43,941 nucleotides of DNA, taken from NCBI RefSeq assembly GCF_014652235.1, contig NZ_BMYK01000037.1, forward strand, positions 1-43,941, read 5' to 3'. Positions 8,298-18,009 of the stretch are shown one piece after another (position 1 is the first letter of the stretch; the number at the start of each line of letters is the position of its first letter). Source of the stretch: Pseudorhodoferax aquiterrae. GTDB lineage: Bacteria; Pseudomonadota; Gammaproteobacteria; Burkholderiales; Burkholderiaceae_C. Made by a program: the position numbers and the translations under genes. The notes under the pieces were generated by a model. It saw only the letters and a list, made by a program, of their open reading frames with translations. It was not told the origin of the DNA and ran no database searches.

Positions 8298-9230
8298 ATG
8301 CCCATCCCCGCATCGGCGCAGGACTGGCACATCGGCCTCGTCGGCTACGGCGAGGTCGGCCGCATTCTCTGCGAGGACCTGCGCGCCCAGGGGCTGCGCG
8401 TCTCGGCCTACGACCGCAAGCTCGGCGGTGCGCTACAACGGCCCTTGTTGGAGCACGCGCGGGCCCATGGCGTCGAGTTGCTCGACAGCCACGCCCGGCT
8501 CGCGGCCACTGCCGACTTCGTGATCAGCGCCGTCACCGCCAGCCAGACGCTGGACGTGGCCCGGGCGTGCGCTCCGCAGGTGCGCAAGGAAGCCTTCTAT
8601 CTGGACTTCAACTCGGCCTCCCCGGGTGCCAAGCAGGCGGCCGGCGCGCTGATTGATGCGGCCGGTGCCCGGTACGTCGAAGGCGCGGTGATGACCAGCA
8701 TTCCACCTTACCGCATCAAGGTCCCGCTGCTGCTGGGCGGCGCCTCGGCCAGGGCGCTGGCCGAGGCCATCGCGCCGCTGGGCTTCGTCGCCAAGGTCGT
8801 CAGCGACCGGCTGGGCGTGGCCTCGGCCACCAAGATGTGCCGCAGCGTGATGGTCAAGGGCCTGGAGGCGATGGTGATCGAGAGCTTCACGGCCGCGCGG
8901 CACTACGGCGTGGAGGACGCGGTCATCGCCTCGCTCCAGGAGACCTTTCCCGGCATCGACTGGGAGAAGCAGGGCGCCTATTTCTTCCAGCGCGTGATCG
9001 AGCATGGCCGCCGCCGCAGCGAGGAGATGCACGAGTCCGCGAACACGGTGCGCGAAGCGGGCATGCCCGCCTTCTCCGCGCAGGGCACAGCCGAGCGCCA
9101 GGCCTGGATGGCGGACCGCGCGGACGCCGGGTCGTTCGGCGAACGCGGCGCTCCGGGATTCGCGCGCGCCGCCGACTGGCGCGCCGAGGCCGACCGCCTG
9201 TTGCAATCTCTCAAGGAACCCACCGCATGA
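8298..9230 (+). CDS. NAD(P)-dependent oxidoreductase, 6-phosphogluconate/beta-hydroxyacid dehydrogenase superfamily with DUF1932-type C-terminus
   Basis: The 310-aa product has an N-terminal Rossmann fold (IGLVGYGEVGRILCEDL, the GxGxxG-type loop at about residues 12-22) and FYLDFNSASPGAKQAAG, the substrate-binding segment of hydroxyacid dehydrogenases. The conserved lysine of this superfamily is probably in ATKMCRSVMVKGLEAM. The C-terminal half resembles DUF1932. It sits inside the meta-cleavage operon and overlaps the PDC hydrolase by four bases (ATGA), so it must serve the same route, yet no step of the textbook pathway needs it. It may reduce or oxidise a side product of the 2-hydroxy or 2-oxo acid type. 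Confidence 0.8.
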   Translation: MPIPASAQDWHIGLVGYGEVGRILCEDLRAQGLRVSAYDRKLGGALQRPLLEHARAHGVELLDSHARLAATADFVISAVTASQTLDVARACAPQVRKEAFYLDFNSASPGAKQAAGALIDAAGARYVEGAVMTSIPPYRIKVPLLLGGASARALAEAIAPLGFVAKVVSDRLGVASATKMCRSVMVKGLEAMVIESFTAARHYGVEDAVIASLQETFPGIDWEKQGAYFFQRVIEHGRRRSEEMHESANTVREAGMPAFSAQGTAERQAWMADRADAGSFGERGAPGFARAADWRAEADRLLQSLKEPTA

Positions 9231-10147
9231 GCACTTTCACGAAAACCCCAGGCTGGCTCGACTGGTACGCCGGACCCAGCAAGCCCCGCTTCCAGGTGCC
9301 GCCCGGCAGCGTGGACGCGCACTGCCACGTGTTCGGCCCGGGCGCGGAGTTCCCCTACGCGCCCGAGCGCAAGTACACGCCCTGCGATGCCTCGAAGCAC
9401 GAGCTGTACGCGCTGCGCGACCACCTGGGCTTTGCCCGCAACGTGGTGGTGCAGGCCACCTGCCACGGCGCCGACAACCGCGCCATGGTCGATGCCTGCC
9501 TGTCCAGCGGTGGCAAGGCGCGCGGCGTGGCCACGGTCAAGCGCTCGGTGACCGATGAAGAATTGCAGGCCCTGCACGCCGCCGGTGTGCGCGGCGTGCG
9601 CTTCAACTTCGTCAAGCGCCTGGTGGACTTCACGCCCAAGGACGAGCTGCTGGAGATCGCCGGCCGCATCGCCAAGCTCGGCTGGCATGTGGTGATCTAC
9701 TTCGAGGCGGTGGACCTGCCCGAGCTGTGGGATTTCTTCACGGCCTTGCCTACCACCGTGGTGGTGGACCACATGGGCCGGCCCGACGTGACCAAGCCCA
9801 TCGATGGGCCCGAGTTCGAGCTGTTCCTGAAGTTCATGCGCCAGCACCCCAACGTGTGGAGCAAGGTCAGTTGCCCCGAGCGCCTGTCGGTCACCGGGCC
9901 GAAGGCGCTCAACGGCGAGCAGGCGGCCTACCAGGACGTGGTGCCGTTCGCGCGAAAGGTGGTGGAGGAGTTCCCCGACCGCGTGCTCTGGGGCACCGAC
10001 TGGCCGCACCCCAACCTCAAGGACCACATGCCCGACGACGGCCTGCTGGTGGACTTCATCCCCCACATCGCGCCCACGGCCGAGCTGCAAAAGAAGCTGC
10101 TCGTGGACAACCCCATGCGCCTGTATTGGCCCGAAGAGGCGAAGTAA
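9227..10147 (+). CDS. pmdD: 2-pyrone-4,6-dicarboxylate hydrolase
   Basis: This 306-aa amidohydrolase of the LigI/PmdD family opens the lactone 2-pyrone-4,6-dicarboxylate to 4-oxalomesaconate. The signature VDAHCHVFGPGAEFPY is near residue 25-40. RGVRFNFVKRLVD and VVVDHMGRPD follow, and LWGTDWPHPN near residue 260 carries the catalytic Asp. The ATG overlaps the preceding stop as ATGA. The gene is followed after 12 bases by the dioxygenase alpha subunit, which matches the Comamonas E-F-D-A-B-C order. A second, more distant member of this family lies at 15527-16441. Confidence 0.93.
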   Translation: MSTFTKTPGWLDWYAGPSKPRFQVPPGSVDAHCHVFGPGAEFPYAPERKYTPCDASKHELYALRDHLGFARNVVVQATCHGADNRAMVDACLSSGGKARGVATVKRSVTDEELQALHAAGVRGVRFNFVKRLVDFTPKDELLEIAGRIAKLGWHVVIYFEAVDLPELWDFFTALPTTVVVDHMGRPDVTKPIDGPEFELFLKFMRQHPNVWSKVSCPERLSVTGPKALNGEQAAYQDVVPFARKVVEEFPDRVLWGTDWPHPNLKDHMPDDGLLVDFIPHIAPTAELQKKLLVDNPMRLYWPEEAK

Positions 10148-10159
10148 GGAGAGCGCGCC

Positions 10160-11483
<1,324 letters not shown>

Positions 11484-11523
11484 GGCTGGCTGATTTCGAA
11501 TCAACCCGTAAAGGACCCCCACC

Positions 11524-12483
11524 ATGACCATCAAAGTAGCCCTGGCCGGCGCCGGCGCCTTCGGCATCAAGCACCTGGACGGCATCAAGAACATCGACGG
11601 TGTCGAAGTCGTCTCCCTCGTCAGCCGCGACCTGGCCAAGACCCGGGAAGTGGCCGACAAGTATGGCATCCAGCACGTGACCACCAAGCTCGAAGACAGC
11701 CTGGCCATCAAGGAAGTGGACGCGGTGATCCTCTGCACCCCCACGCAGATGCATGCCAGCCAGTCCATCGCCTGCCTGGAAGCCGGCAAGCACGTGCAGG
11801 TCGAGATCCCGCTGTGCGACGTGCTGGCCGACGGCGAGAAGGTCGCCGCCCTGCAGAAGCAGACCGGCCTCGTCGCCATGTGCGGCCACACCCGCCGCTT
11901 CAACCCCAGCCACCAGTACGTGCACAAGAAGATCAAGGCGGGCGAGTTCAATATCCAGCAGATGGATGTGCAGACGTTCTTCTTCCGCCGCACCAACATG
12001 AACGCGCTGGGCCAGCCGCGCAGCTGGACCGACCACCTGCTGTGGCACCACGCCGCCCACACCGTGGACCTGTTCGCCTACCAGGCCGGCAGCCCGATCG
12101 TGAAGGCCAACGCGATCCAGGGCCCGATTCACAAGGAGCTGGGCATCGCGATGGACATGAGCATCCAGCTGCAGGCAGCCAACGGCGCCATCTGCACGCT
12201 CAGCCTCTCGTTCAACAACGACGGCCCGCTGGGCACCTTCTTCCGCTACATCGGCGACACCGCCACCTACATCGCGCGCTACGACGACCTGGTGCAGTCG
12301 CACAGCAAGGGCCCCGAGACGCCGGTGGACGTGAGCCAGGTCGACGTGAGCATGAACGGCATCGAGCTGCAGGACCGCGAGTTCTTCGCCGCGATCAAGG
12401 AAGGCCGGGAGCCCAATGCCAGCGTGGCACAGGTCCTGCCGTGCTACCAGGTGCTGAACGGCCTGGAACGGCAACTCAACTGA
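11524..12483 (+). CDS. pmdC: 4-carboxy-2-hydroxymuconate-6-semialdehyde dehydrogenase
   Basis: This 319-aa Gfo/Idh/MocA-family dehydrogenase (LigC/PmdC type) oxidises the ring-cleavage product, as its intramolecular hemiacetal, to 2-pyrone-4,6-dicarboxylate with NADP. The Rossmann loop is at the N-terminus (VALAGAGAFGIKHLDGI), and CTPTQMHASQSI with GKHVQVEIPLCD follow. The conserved MCGHTRRFNPSHQYVH and the WHHAAHTVDLFAYQ active-site helix (His pair near residue 177-180) are present. It is the sixth of the core E-F-D-A-B-C genes. A second, distinct Gfo/Idh/MocA member is the phthalate dihydrodiol dehydrogenase at 33477-34655. Confidence 0.94.
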   Translation: MTIKVALAGAGAFGIKHLDGIKNIDGVEVVSLVSRDLAKTREVADKYGIQHVTTKLEDSLAIKEVDAVILCTPTQMHASQSIACLEAGKHVQVEIPLCDVLADGEKVAALQKQTGLVAMCGHTRRFNPSHQYVHKKIKAGEFNIQQMDVQTFFFRRTNMNALGQPRSWTDHLLWHHAAHTVDLFAYQAGSPIVKANAIQGPIHKELGIAMDMSIQLQAANGAICTLSLSFNNDGPLGTFFRYIGDTATYIARYDDLVQSHSKGPETPVDVSQVDVSMNGIELQDREFFAAIKEGREPNASVAQVLPCYQVLNGLERQLN

Positions 12484-12561
12484 GTCCGCGCCATTTGGCA
12501 CTGTATCGTTTCCACTGCCTGCACGGCAAGCGCCGCGGGCGTTCTTCCTGGGAGAAGCGCA

Positions 12562-13563
12562 ATGCAGACACGCACCCTCGGCCCATTCGAAGTCAGCGCC
12601 ATCGGTCTGGGCTGCATGAACCTCTCGCACGCCTACGGCGCGCCCGTCTCCGCCGACACGGGTGAGCGCGTGCTGCTGGCGGCGCTGGATGCCGGCGTGA
12701 CGCTGTTCGACACGGCGGCGCTGTACGGCTTCGGTGCCAACGAGGAGTTGGTGGGCCGCGTCCTCCGGCCCCATCGCCAGCGCATCACCCTGTGCAGCAA
12801 GGGCGGCATGGCCGGCGTGAAGGGCGAGGACGGCGTGACGCGCCGCGTGATCGACGGCCGCCCCGCCACGCTGCGCAGCAACTGCGAGGACAGCCTGCGC
12901 CGCCTGGGCACCGACGTGATCGACCTGTACTACCTGCACCGCTGGGACAAGCAGGTGCCCATCGAGGACTCGGTGGGCGAGCTGTCGCGGCTGGTCGCGG
13001 CAGGCAAGGTGCGGGCCATCGGCCTGTCGGAGGTCTCCGCCGCCACATTGCACCGCGCGCACGCCGTGCACCCCGTCGCCGCCGTGCAGACCGAGTACTC
13101 GCTGTGGACGCGCAACCCGGAGATCGCGGTGCTCGACGCGTGCCGCGAGCTGGGCGCGGCCTTCGTTGCCTTCAGTCCCCTGGCGCGCGGCTTCCTCTGC
13201 GGCGAACTCGTGGACGTGGGTGCGCTCCACGAGAAGGACATCCGCCGCGCCATGCCGCGCTTCGCGCCCGAGGCCTACGCGGCCAACCTGAAGCTGCTGG
13301 ACGGCTACCGCAGGATCGCGCGGGACGCGGGCTGCACCCCGGCACAGCTGGCCCTGGCCTGGCTGCTGCACCAGGGCGGCCACATCGTCCCCATTCCCGG
13401 CACCACGAGCGTGGAACACCTGCTGGACGACCTGGGCGCCGCCAACATGCGGCTGCACGCCGCGGTGATCGAGCGGCTGAACGTTCTGATCAACGAACTT
13501 ACCGTGGTCGGCCAGCGCTACAGCGCGCAGAGCGCGAACGAGGTCGACACCGAAGCCTTCTGA
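12562..13563 (+). CDS. Aldo/keto reductase
   Basis: This 333-aa aldo/keto reductase is of the group near YajO/Tas-like enzymes. The catalytic tetrad is visible: FDTAALYG (Asp and Tyr near residues 50-55), LCSKGG (Lys near 79), and YYLHRWD (His near 122). The NADPH-binding C-terminus reads IPIPGTTSVEHLLDDLGA-like (VPIPGTTS). AGAAG-type spacing precedes the ATG, and 78 bases separate it from pmdC, so it probably belongs to the same transcript. It has no assigned step in the meta-cleavage route. It may remove aldehyde or keto side products, or belong to another aromatic feed-in route. Confidence 0.85.
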   Translation: MQTRTLGPFEVSAIGLGCMNLSHAYGAPVSADTGERVLLAALDAGVTLFDTAALYGFGANEELVGRVLRPHRQRITLCSKGGMAGVKGEDGVTRRVIDGRPATLRSNCEDSLRRLGTDVIDLYYLHRWDKQVPIEDSVGELSRLVAAGKVRAIGLSEVSAATLHRAHAVHPVAAVQTEYSLWTRNPEIAVLDACRELGAAFVAFSPLARGFLCGELVDVGALHEKDIRRAMPRFAPEAYAANLKLLDGYRRIARDAGCTPAQLALAWLLHQGGHIVPIPGTTSVEHLLDDLGAANMRLHAAVIERLNVLINELTVVGQRYSAQSANEVDTEAF

Positions 13564-13604
13564 ACCGCGAAGGCCCCTGGCGTCCGCGAGCCCGCCTTCG
13601 CGGT
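13564..13604. terminator. Hairpin between converging genes, possible terminator
   Basis: An 11-bp inverted repeat (ACCGCGAAGGC at 13564-13574 and its complement at 13594-13604) with a 19-base loop starts directly after the aldo/keto reductase stop. It lies in the 155-base gap between converging transcripts. No T-run follows on either strand, so intrinsic termination is uncertain. It could be a processing or Rho-related structure. Confidence 0.35.
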
Positions 13605-13718
13605 GTTGCGGGCGCCCTGCTGCCGGTTCCACACGGTGCGAGGGCAGGAATGCCCAGGCGCGAGGTTGTGAGGTTCACCCCGCCCTCCTCCGGCGGTCGG
13701 GCCGCGCCCCGGACCGCG

Positions 13719-14456
13719 TCAGGGTGCTCCGGCGCGGGCCAGCAGGCGGCCGTAGCCTGGAACCCCCGGCAGCGCGCCAAGCTTGCGCATGCAGTACCAG
13801 GCCACCGCCGTGTTGCTCGTGACGACGGGCCGTCCCAGGGAACGCTCCAGGGCCTCGATGGTCTCGGCCGTCCGCACGGTGGTGCAACTGAGGACGTATG
13901 CGTCCGCCCGCGCATGGGCATGGCGCGTGGCGAACGCATGCCACGCCTGCGGCGCGATGGCCATCATCTCGCGGCCGGTGCGGCAATCCAGGCCGGCGTT
14001 GCCGAGGATCTCGAATCCATGCTCGGCGAAGTAAGCCGCCTCCCGGTCATTGACGGCCGCCGTGTACGGGGAGAGCAGCACCACGCGCCGCGCGGGCAGG
14101 GCCTGCAGCGCCGCCACCAGGGCCTGCGACGTGGCCACGCAGGGCAGCCCAGTCGCGGACTGGATGCGCGCGAGAATCGACGCCTCCAGCTCGGTGCTGT
14201 AGGTCGACACGGCGGTGCAATGGAACACCACGATGTCGACGCCCGCGTCCGCGAGCAGCTCGGCCGCCGGCTCGACATCCCGGGCCATGCCCAGCAGGCT
14301 CGCCTCCGAACTGTCCACGAGCTTCAGCCGCGTGACCGCGATGGCGATGTCGGCGGGAAGCATCGCGCGCAGTTGCGGCTCGGCGGCCTGGTTCACGGAG
14401 GGCAGCAGCACGCCGATGCGCCCGCCCGATCCGTAGTCGAGTGCTGGGGCGGTCAT
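13719..14456 (-). CDS. Asp/Glu racemase superfamily protein, maleate cis-trans isomerase-like
   Basis: This 245-aa protein of the Asp/Glu racemase, maleate isomerase and arylmalonate decarboxylase superfamily has the two catalytic cysteines of the family. One is in VFHCTAVST (residue about 79) and one in VLSCTTVRTAE (about 195), each in its symmetric half-domain. GRIGVLLPSVNQAAEPQL at the N-terminus fits the maleate isomerase branch. It is the last gene of a minus-strand operon with two Bug receptors, a PDC-hydrolase-like enzyme and a cupin, ending 13 bases after the receptor gene. It may isomerise a cis-enedioate or decarboxylate or racemise an aryl-substituted acid; the sequence alone does not decide. 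Confidence 0.8.
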   Translation of the reverse strand: MTAPALDYGSGGRIGVLLPSVNQAAEPQLRAMLPADIAIAVTRLKLVDSSEASLLGMARDVEPAAELLADAGVDIVVFHCTAVSTYSTELEASILARIQSATGLPCVATSQALVAALQALPARRVVLLSPYTAAVNDREAAYFAEHGFEILGNAGLDCRTGREMMAIAPQAWHAFATRHAHARADAYVLSCTTVRTAETIEALERSLGRPVVTSNTAVAWYCMRKLGALPGVPGYGRLLARAGAP

Positions 14457-14469
14457 GCCGATGCGCCCT

Positions 14470-15471
14470 TCAGTTCAGCTTGAGCCCGAGCTCCTTGATC
14501 AGGGGCGCGTACTTGGCGGTCTCCCGCCGGATGGTCTCGTCCATCTCCTCGGGCGTGGTGCCCGCCGTCTCCAGACCGAACACCATGAGCTGGTCCCTGA
14601 CTTCCTTGCGCTGCACGACCTCCACAACGTCCTTGTGGATCTTGTCGATGATCGCCCGCGGCGTGCCGGCGGGCGCGGACAGTGCATTCCACATCAACAG
14701 TTCGTAGCCCTTGAGCCCGGCCTCCGCCAGCGTCGGCACGTCGGGCAAGGCCGCGGAGCGGACCGGACCCGTCGTGGCCAGTGCACGGATCTTCCCGGAC
14801 TGGATGTGCGGGACATTGGCGGCGATGCCGTCGAAGCTGACCTCGACGTCCCCCGAGAGCATTCCTTTGACGACCTCCGAGGCGCCGCGGTACGGCACCT
14901 GGACCAGCTTGATCCCGCTCTGCCGCGTGAACATCTCGCCTGCGAGCTGTGTGGACGTGGTGCTGGAGCCGTAGTTGATGCTGCCGGGCTGGGCCCGGGC
15001 GGCAGCCACCAGGTCGGCCACCGCCCTGAAGGGTGTCCGGTCGGTTGCGGTGAGCACCAGGGACTGGCGGGCGACGATCGAGATGGACGCGAAGTCCTTG
15101 ATCGGATCGTAGGGCAGCCGCGAATACAGCGCCGGGTTCAGCGTGTAGGTCGAATCCAGGGGCATGAACAAGGTGTAGCCGTCGGGCGCGGCCCGGGCGG
15201 CCTCCTGCGCCGCGATCAGCGTGTTGGCCCCGCCCTTGTTGTCGACGACGACGGGCTGGCGCCACTTTTCGGACAGGCGTTGCGCGATCGCTCGGCCCAG
15301 CACGTCGGCGGGCCCACCGGCCGGGAAGGGCACGATCAGACGCACCGGCCTGGCGGGGAAGCTGGCCGCGGCCTGCGCCTGCGCAGCGGCGGGGAGGACC
15401 GGTAGCAGCAGCATCGGGACGAGCAGCGTGGCGCGCTGCGCCGCGCGGCGCAGCAGATGGAACATGGGCAT
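14470..15471 (-). CDS. Bug/TctC-family periplasmic substrate-binding protein
   Basis: This 333-aa tripartite-tricarboxylate-type receptor has an N-terminal export signal (residues 1-30, hydrophobic LLVPMLLLPVLPAAA, cleavage near AQA). It then has the family motifs PVRLIVPFPAGGPADVLGR, VDNKGGANTLIAA and DGYTLFM. AGGAG lies seven bases before the ATG at 15471; a second ATG two codons later is possible. Bug proteins bind dicarboxylates, aromatic acids and related compounds in the periplasm. No TctA or TctB membrane genes are in the window. It lies between the amidohydrolase and the racemase-like gene, so it should serve their substrate. Confidence 0.9.
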   Translation of the reverse strand: MPMFHLLRRAAQRATLLVPMLLLPVLPAAAQAQAAASFPARPVRLIVPFPAGGPADVLGRAIAQRLSEKWRQPVVVDNKGGANTLIAAQEAARAAPDGYTLFMPLDSTYTLNPALYSRLPYDPIKDFASISIVARQSLVLTATDRTPFRAVADLVAAARAQPGSINYGSSTTSTQLAGEMFTRQSGIKLVQVPYRGASEVVKGMLSGDVEVSFDGIAANVPHIQSGKIRALATTGPVRSAALPDVPTLAEAGLKGYELLMWNALSAPAGTPRAIIDKIHKDVVEVVQRKEVRDQLMVFGLETAGTTPEEMDETIRRETAKYAPLIKELGLKLN

Positions 15472-15526
15472 GGGTGTCTCCTCTTTCTTTTGATCGCAGG
15501 GGGTCGGCGGCGCCGGGGCGGGCCGC

Positions 15527-16441
15527 TCAGAACCCGTACAACTGCTCGGGGTTGCGCACCAGGATCTGGTGGCGCTGTGCTCCGTCGGGCACCCAGGTCA
15601 GCATCTGGTCCAGCAGGTCCGTGGTGTTGGGCATCTCGCCCTTGAACGAGACGTGCGGCCAGTCGCTGGCCCATACCAGGCGGTCCGGCCGGGCGGCCAG
15701 CAGCGCCTGGACGTAGGGCACCATGTCCTCGTAGGGCGGAGGCAGCGCCGACATCCGGTAGCCGCAGGACAGCTTGACCCAGCACCGCCCCGTGTTCACC
15801 AGCCTCAGCAGCGCCTGGAAGCCAGGCTGCCCCACGCCGTCTCCCGGCCTGAGCGAGCCCATGTGGTCGATCACGACGTCGGTGGGCAGTTCGCGCAGGG
15901 TGGGCTCCATCTCGGCCAGCGGAGCTCGGCCCTGGTCATCCATGACGTGGAGCTGCACATGCCAACCCAGGCGGGCGATGCGCGCCGCCAGCGCGGGCAT
16001 CTCGGCCAGCGGGACGGCACCTGCATGGCCGATGTTGTAGCGCACTCCCCGCACGCCGGCTTCGTGCAGGCGGTCCAGTTCGGCATCCTGCACCTCGGCC
16101 CGCAGCGCGACGATGACGCGCGCCGGCCGGCCCAGCTCGGCCACCGCCTCCAGGTGCCGCCGGTTGTCGGTGCCATAGCCGCTGGGCTGCACGAGCACCA
16201 GGCGCTCGACGCCCAGGGTGTCGTGCAGCGCGCGCAGCCGCGCCGGCAAGGCGTCGGGCACATCGAAGGCGCGCGTCGCGGCCACGGGATAGCGGTCGGC
16301 GGGGCCATAGACATGCACATGGCAATCCGCGGTCCCCGGCGGGCAGATCAGCCTGGGCTTGCGGGGAGCGGGATCGGGAGGCTGGCACAGCGGAATCTCC
16401 GCGGAAGCTCGCGCGCTCGTTGCAGGCGACGGGCCGCTCAT
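15527..16441 (-). CDS. Amidohydrolase family 2 protein related to 2-pyrone-4,6-dicarboxylate hydrolase
   Basis: This 304-aa TIM-barrel amidohydrolase has the LigI-like features TADCHVHVYGPADRYP (about residues 37-52), RGVRYNIGHAGAV, VVIDHMGSLRPGDG and LVWASDWPHVSFKGE with the catalytic Asp. It is clearly a paralogue of the pathway enzyme at 9227-10147 but differs throughout, so a related lactone is the likely substrate rather than PDC itself. The ATG overlaps the cupin stop (ATGA). A predicted periplasmic location is unlikely, since the N-terminus (MSGPSPATSARASAEIP) is not hydrophobic. The operon context is cupin, two Bug receptors and a racemase-like enzyme. Confidence 0.85.
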   Translation of the reverse strand: MSGPSPATSARASAEIPLCQPPDPAPRKPRLICPPGTADCHVHVYGPADRYPVAATRAFDVPDALPARLRALHDTLGVERLVLVQPSGYGTDNRRHLEAVAELGRPARVIVALRAEVQDAELDRLHEAGVRGVRYNIGHAGAVPLAEMPALAARIARLGWHVQLHVMDDQGRAPLAEMEPTLRELPTDVVIDHMGSLRPGDGVGQPGFQALLRLVNTGRCWVKLSCGYRMSALPPPYEDMVPYVQALLAARPDRLVWASDWPHVSFKGEMPNTTDLLDQMLTWVPDGAQRHQILVRNPEQLYGF

Positions 16442-16962
16442 TCGAAGATCCGATCCTCGTGCAGCACCACGGGCACTTCCTTGTTCTTCTCGGAATAGCC
16501 ATCGAAGGGCTTGCCCTCCAGGTCGATGCGCGCGAGCACGTCGCTGTCGGGGTCGATGTGCGCGCCGATGCGCAGCATGACGAGTTCCTCGCGGTCTTCC
16601 TTGGCGTGGAACCAGTAGAAGGTGCCGGCCGGCAGCAGCACGCAATCGTTCCTGCCTGCCTCGCGCGTCTCGCCATTCGGCCCGTGGAACACCGCGCCGC
16701 CCTGCAGGATGACGAACACGTGGTCCTCGTTGGAATGCGCGTGGATCTCGTTCTCGCCACCGCTCGCGTAGGTCTTGAGCACCACGTTCATGTAGCGCGA
16801 CGCGCCGAGGACCTGGTTGGTGCGGCCCTGCTTCGGCAACTGGGTCCGGATGTGGAAGAAGCTGGGCTGGCCCGGCTTGTTCAGGCGCGCCATCTCCGCG
16901 CGCCACTCCGCGGCGCTGTTGACGATCGGGGCGAAGCTGTGGCTGGGGCTGTTCGTGGTCAT
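16438..16962 (-). CDS. Single-domain cupin protein
   Basis: This 174-aa protein holds one double-stranded beta-helix. Cupin motif 1 is at about residues 68-90 (GGENEIHAHSNEDHVFVILQG, in which IHAH and the Glu and His after it are the metal ligands). Motif 2 follows around LLPAGTFYWFHAKED. It has no signal peptide. It could be a metal-dependent dioxygenase, isomerase or lactonase, or simply a sugar- or acid-binding cupin. Its tight coupling (four-base overlap) with the PDC-hydrolase-like enzyme suggests consecutive steps. The gene starts 21 bases after the upstream Bug receptor ends. Confidence 0.8.
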   Translation of the reverse strand: MTTNSPSHSFAPIVNSAAEWRAEMARLNKPGQPSFFHIRTQLPKQGRTNQVLGASRYMNVVLKTYASGGENEIHAHSNEDHVFVILQGGAVFHGPNGETREAGRNDCVLLPAGTFYWFHAKEDREELVMLRIGAHIDPDSDVLARIDLEGKPFDGYSEKNKEVPVVLHEDRIFE

Positions 16963-16983
16963 GGTGAATCTCCTTCGTGAATG

Positions 16984-17961
16984 TCAATCGATCCTGATGC
17001 CGGCTTCCGCGATGACGGGACGCCACCTCGCGGCCTCCGAGGCGATGAAGCTGCGCAGCGCCTGCGGCGAGCTGGCGTCGGCCAGCAGCCCGGCGCCCAG
17101 GAGCTTCTCCTGCACGTCCTTGGACGCGAGGGCTTGCGTCAGCGCGCGGTTGAGCTCGTCCACCACCGCAGCGGGCGTGCCCTTGGGCGCCAGCAACGCC
17201 ATCCACACGTCGATGTCGGGCAGCTTGATCCCCACATCGGCCATCGATGGCACGTTGGGCAGCGTGGGGATGGGCTTGGCGCTCAGGCGCGCGAGCGGCC
17301 GCAGCGTGCCCTTCTCGAAATGGGGCATGGCGGTCGTGATGCCGTCGATGGTGAACGTGACGTCCTTGGTCAGCAGGCTCTGGGTCGTGCCCGCGCTGCC
17401 CTTGTAGGGCACCGAGACCACCTCCTTGCCCAGCGTGCGCTTGAGCAGCTCGCCGGAGAGCTGGGACGTGAAGGTGCCGAAGCCATAGCTCATTGCGGCG
17501 GCGCCGGCCTTGGACTGCGCGAGCAGCGCCTGCATGGACTGGGGTCCGGCCTGGTGGGTCATGACCACCAGGGGCGTGGTGGCCACCTTGCCGATCGGCT
17601 CGAAATCCTGGACGGGATCGTAGGGCAGCTTGGCGTAGAGGTACTGGTTCATCACCAGCGTGTTGTCGATGGCCATCAGCAGCGTGTAGCCGTCCGGCGC
17701 CGCCTTCGCGACGGCATCGGCGCCAATGATGGTGTTGGCGCCCGGCTTGTTGTCCACCACGATCGGCTGGCGCATCAACTCGCCCATACGCTGCCCGACG
17801 ACGCGGGCCAGCAGGTCGGTGGGACCGCCGGCGGGGAACGGTACGATCATCCGGATCGGCCGGCTGGGATAGTCACGGGAAGCTGGTGCTTGTGCGTGCA
17901 CCGGAATGGCGGCGCAAATGAGCGACACGGCGAGGGCCGCGGCGACCTGGAAGGTTTTCAT
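16984..17961 (-). CDS. Bug/TctC-family periplasmic substrate-binding protein
   Basis: This 325-aa receptor starts at 17961 (MKTFQVAAAL), with AGGAG upstream. The signal peptide is about residues 1-23 with cleavage after VHA. The mature protein shows PIRMIVPFPAGGPTDLLAR, VDNKPGANTIIGA and DGYTLLMAIDN. It is the first gene of the minus-strand operon that runs through cupin, amidohydrolase, second receptor and racemase-like gene. Two separate receptors in one short operon suggest two substrates or a recent duplication, but their sequences differ a lot. The membrane partner is absent. Confidence 0.9.
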   Translation of the reverse strand: MKTFQVAAALAVSLICAAIPVHAQAPASRDYPSRPIRMIVPFPAGGPTDLLARVVGQRMGELMRQPIVVDNKPGANTIIGADAVAKAAPDGYTLLMAIDNTLVMNQYLYAKLPYDPVQDFEPIGKVATTPLVVMTHQAGPQSMQALLAQSKAGAAAMSYGFGTFTSQLSGELLKRTLGKEVVSVPYKGSAGTTQSLLTKDVTFTIDGITTAMPHFEKGTLRPLARLSAKPIPTLPNVPSMADVGIKLPDIDVWMALLAPKGTPAAVVDELNRALTQALASKDVQEKLLGAGLLADASSPQALRSFIASEAARWRPVIAEAGIRID

Positions 17962-17988
17962 GGGGTGTCTCCTGGGCGGTTGTCGATA

Positions 17989-18009
17989 TCCGCGATTCGT
18001 TGTCGCGGA
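17989..18009. promoter_or_regulatory. Inverted repeat upstream of the Bug-cupin-amidohydrolase operon
   Basis: A perfect 7-bp inverted repeat with a 7-base spacer (TCCGCGA, spacer, TCGCGGA) lies 28 bases upstream of the receptor start at 17961. It is well placed for an operator over the transcription start. No regulator gene is adjacent, and the sequence does not resemble the TTAG-N4-CTAA sites. Confidence 0.4.

Noticed and set aside
15527-16441. Second copy of pmdD by recent duplication
   Set aside because: The two proteins share the family motifs but differ through most of their length and in their N-termini, so this is an old paralogue with its own context.
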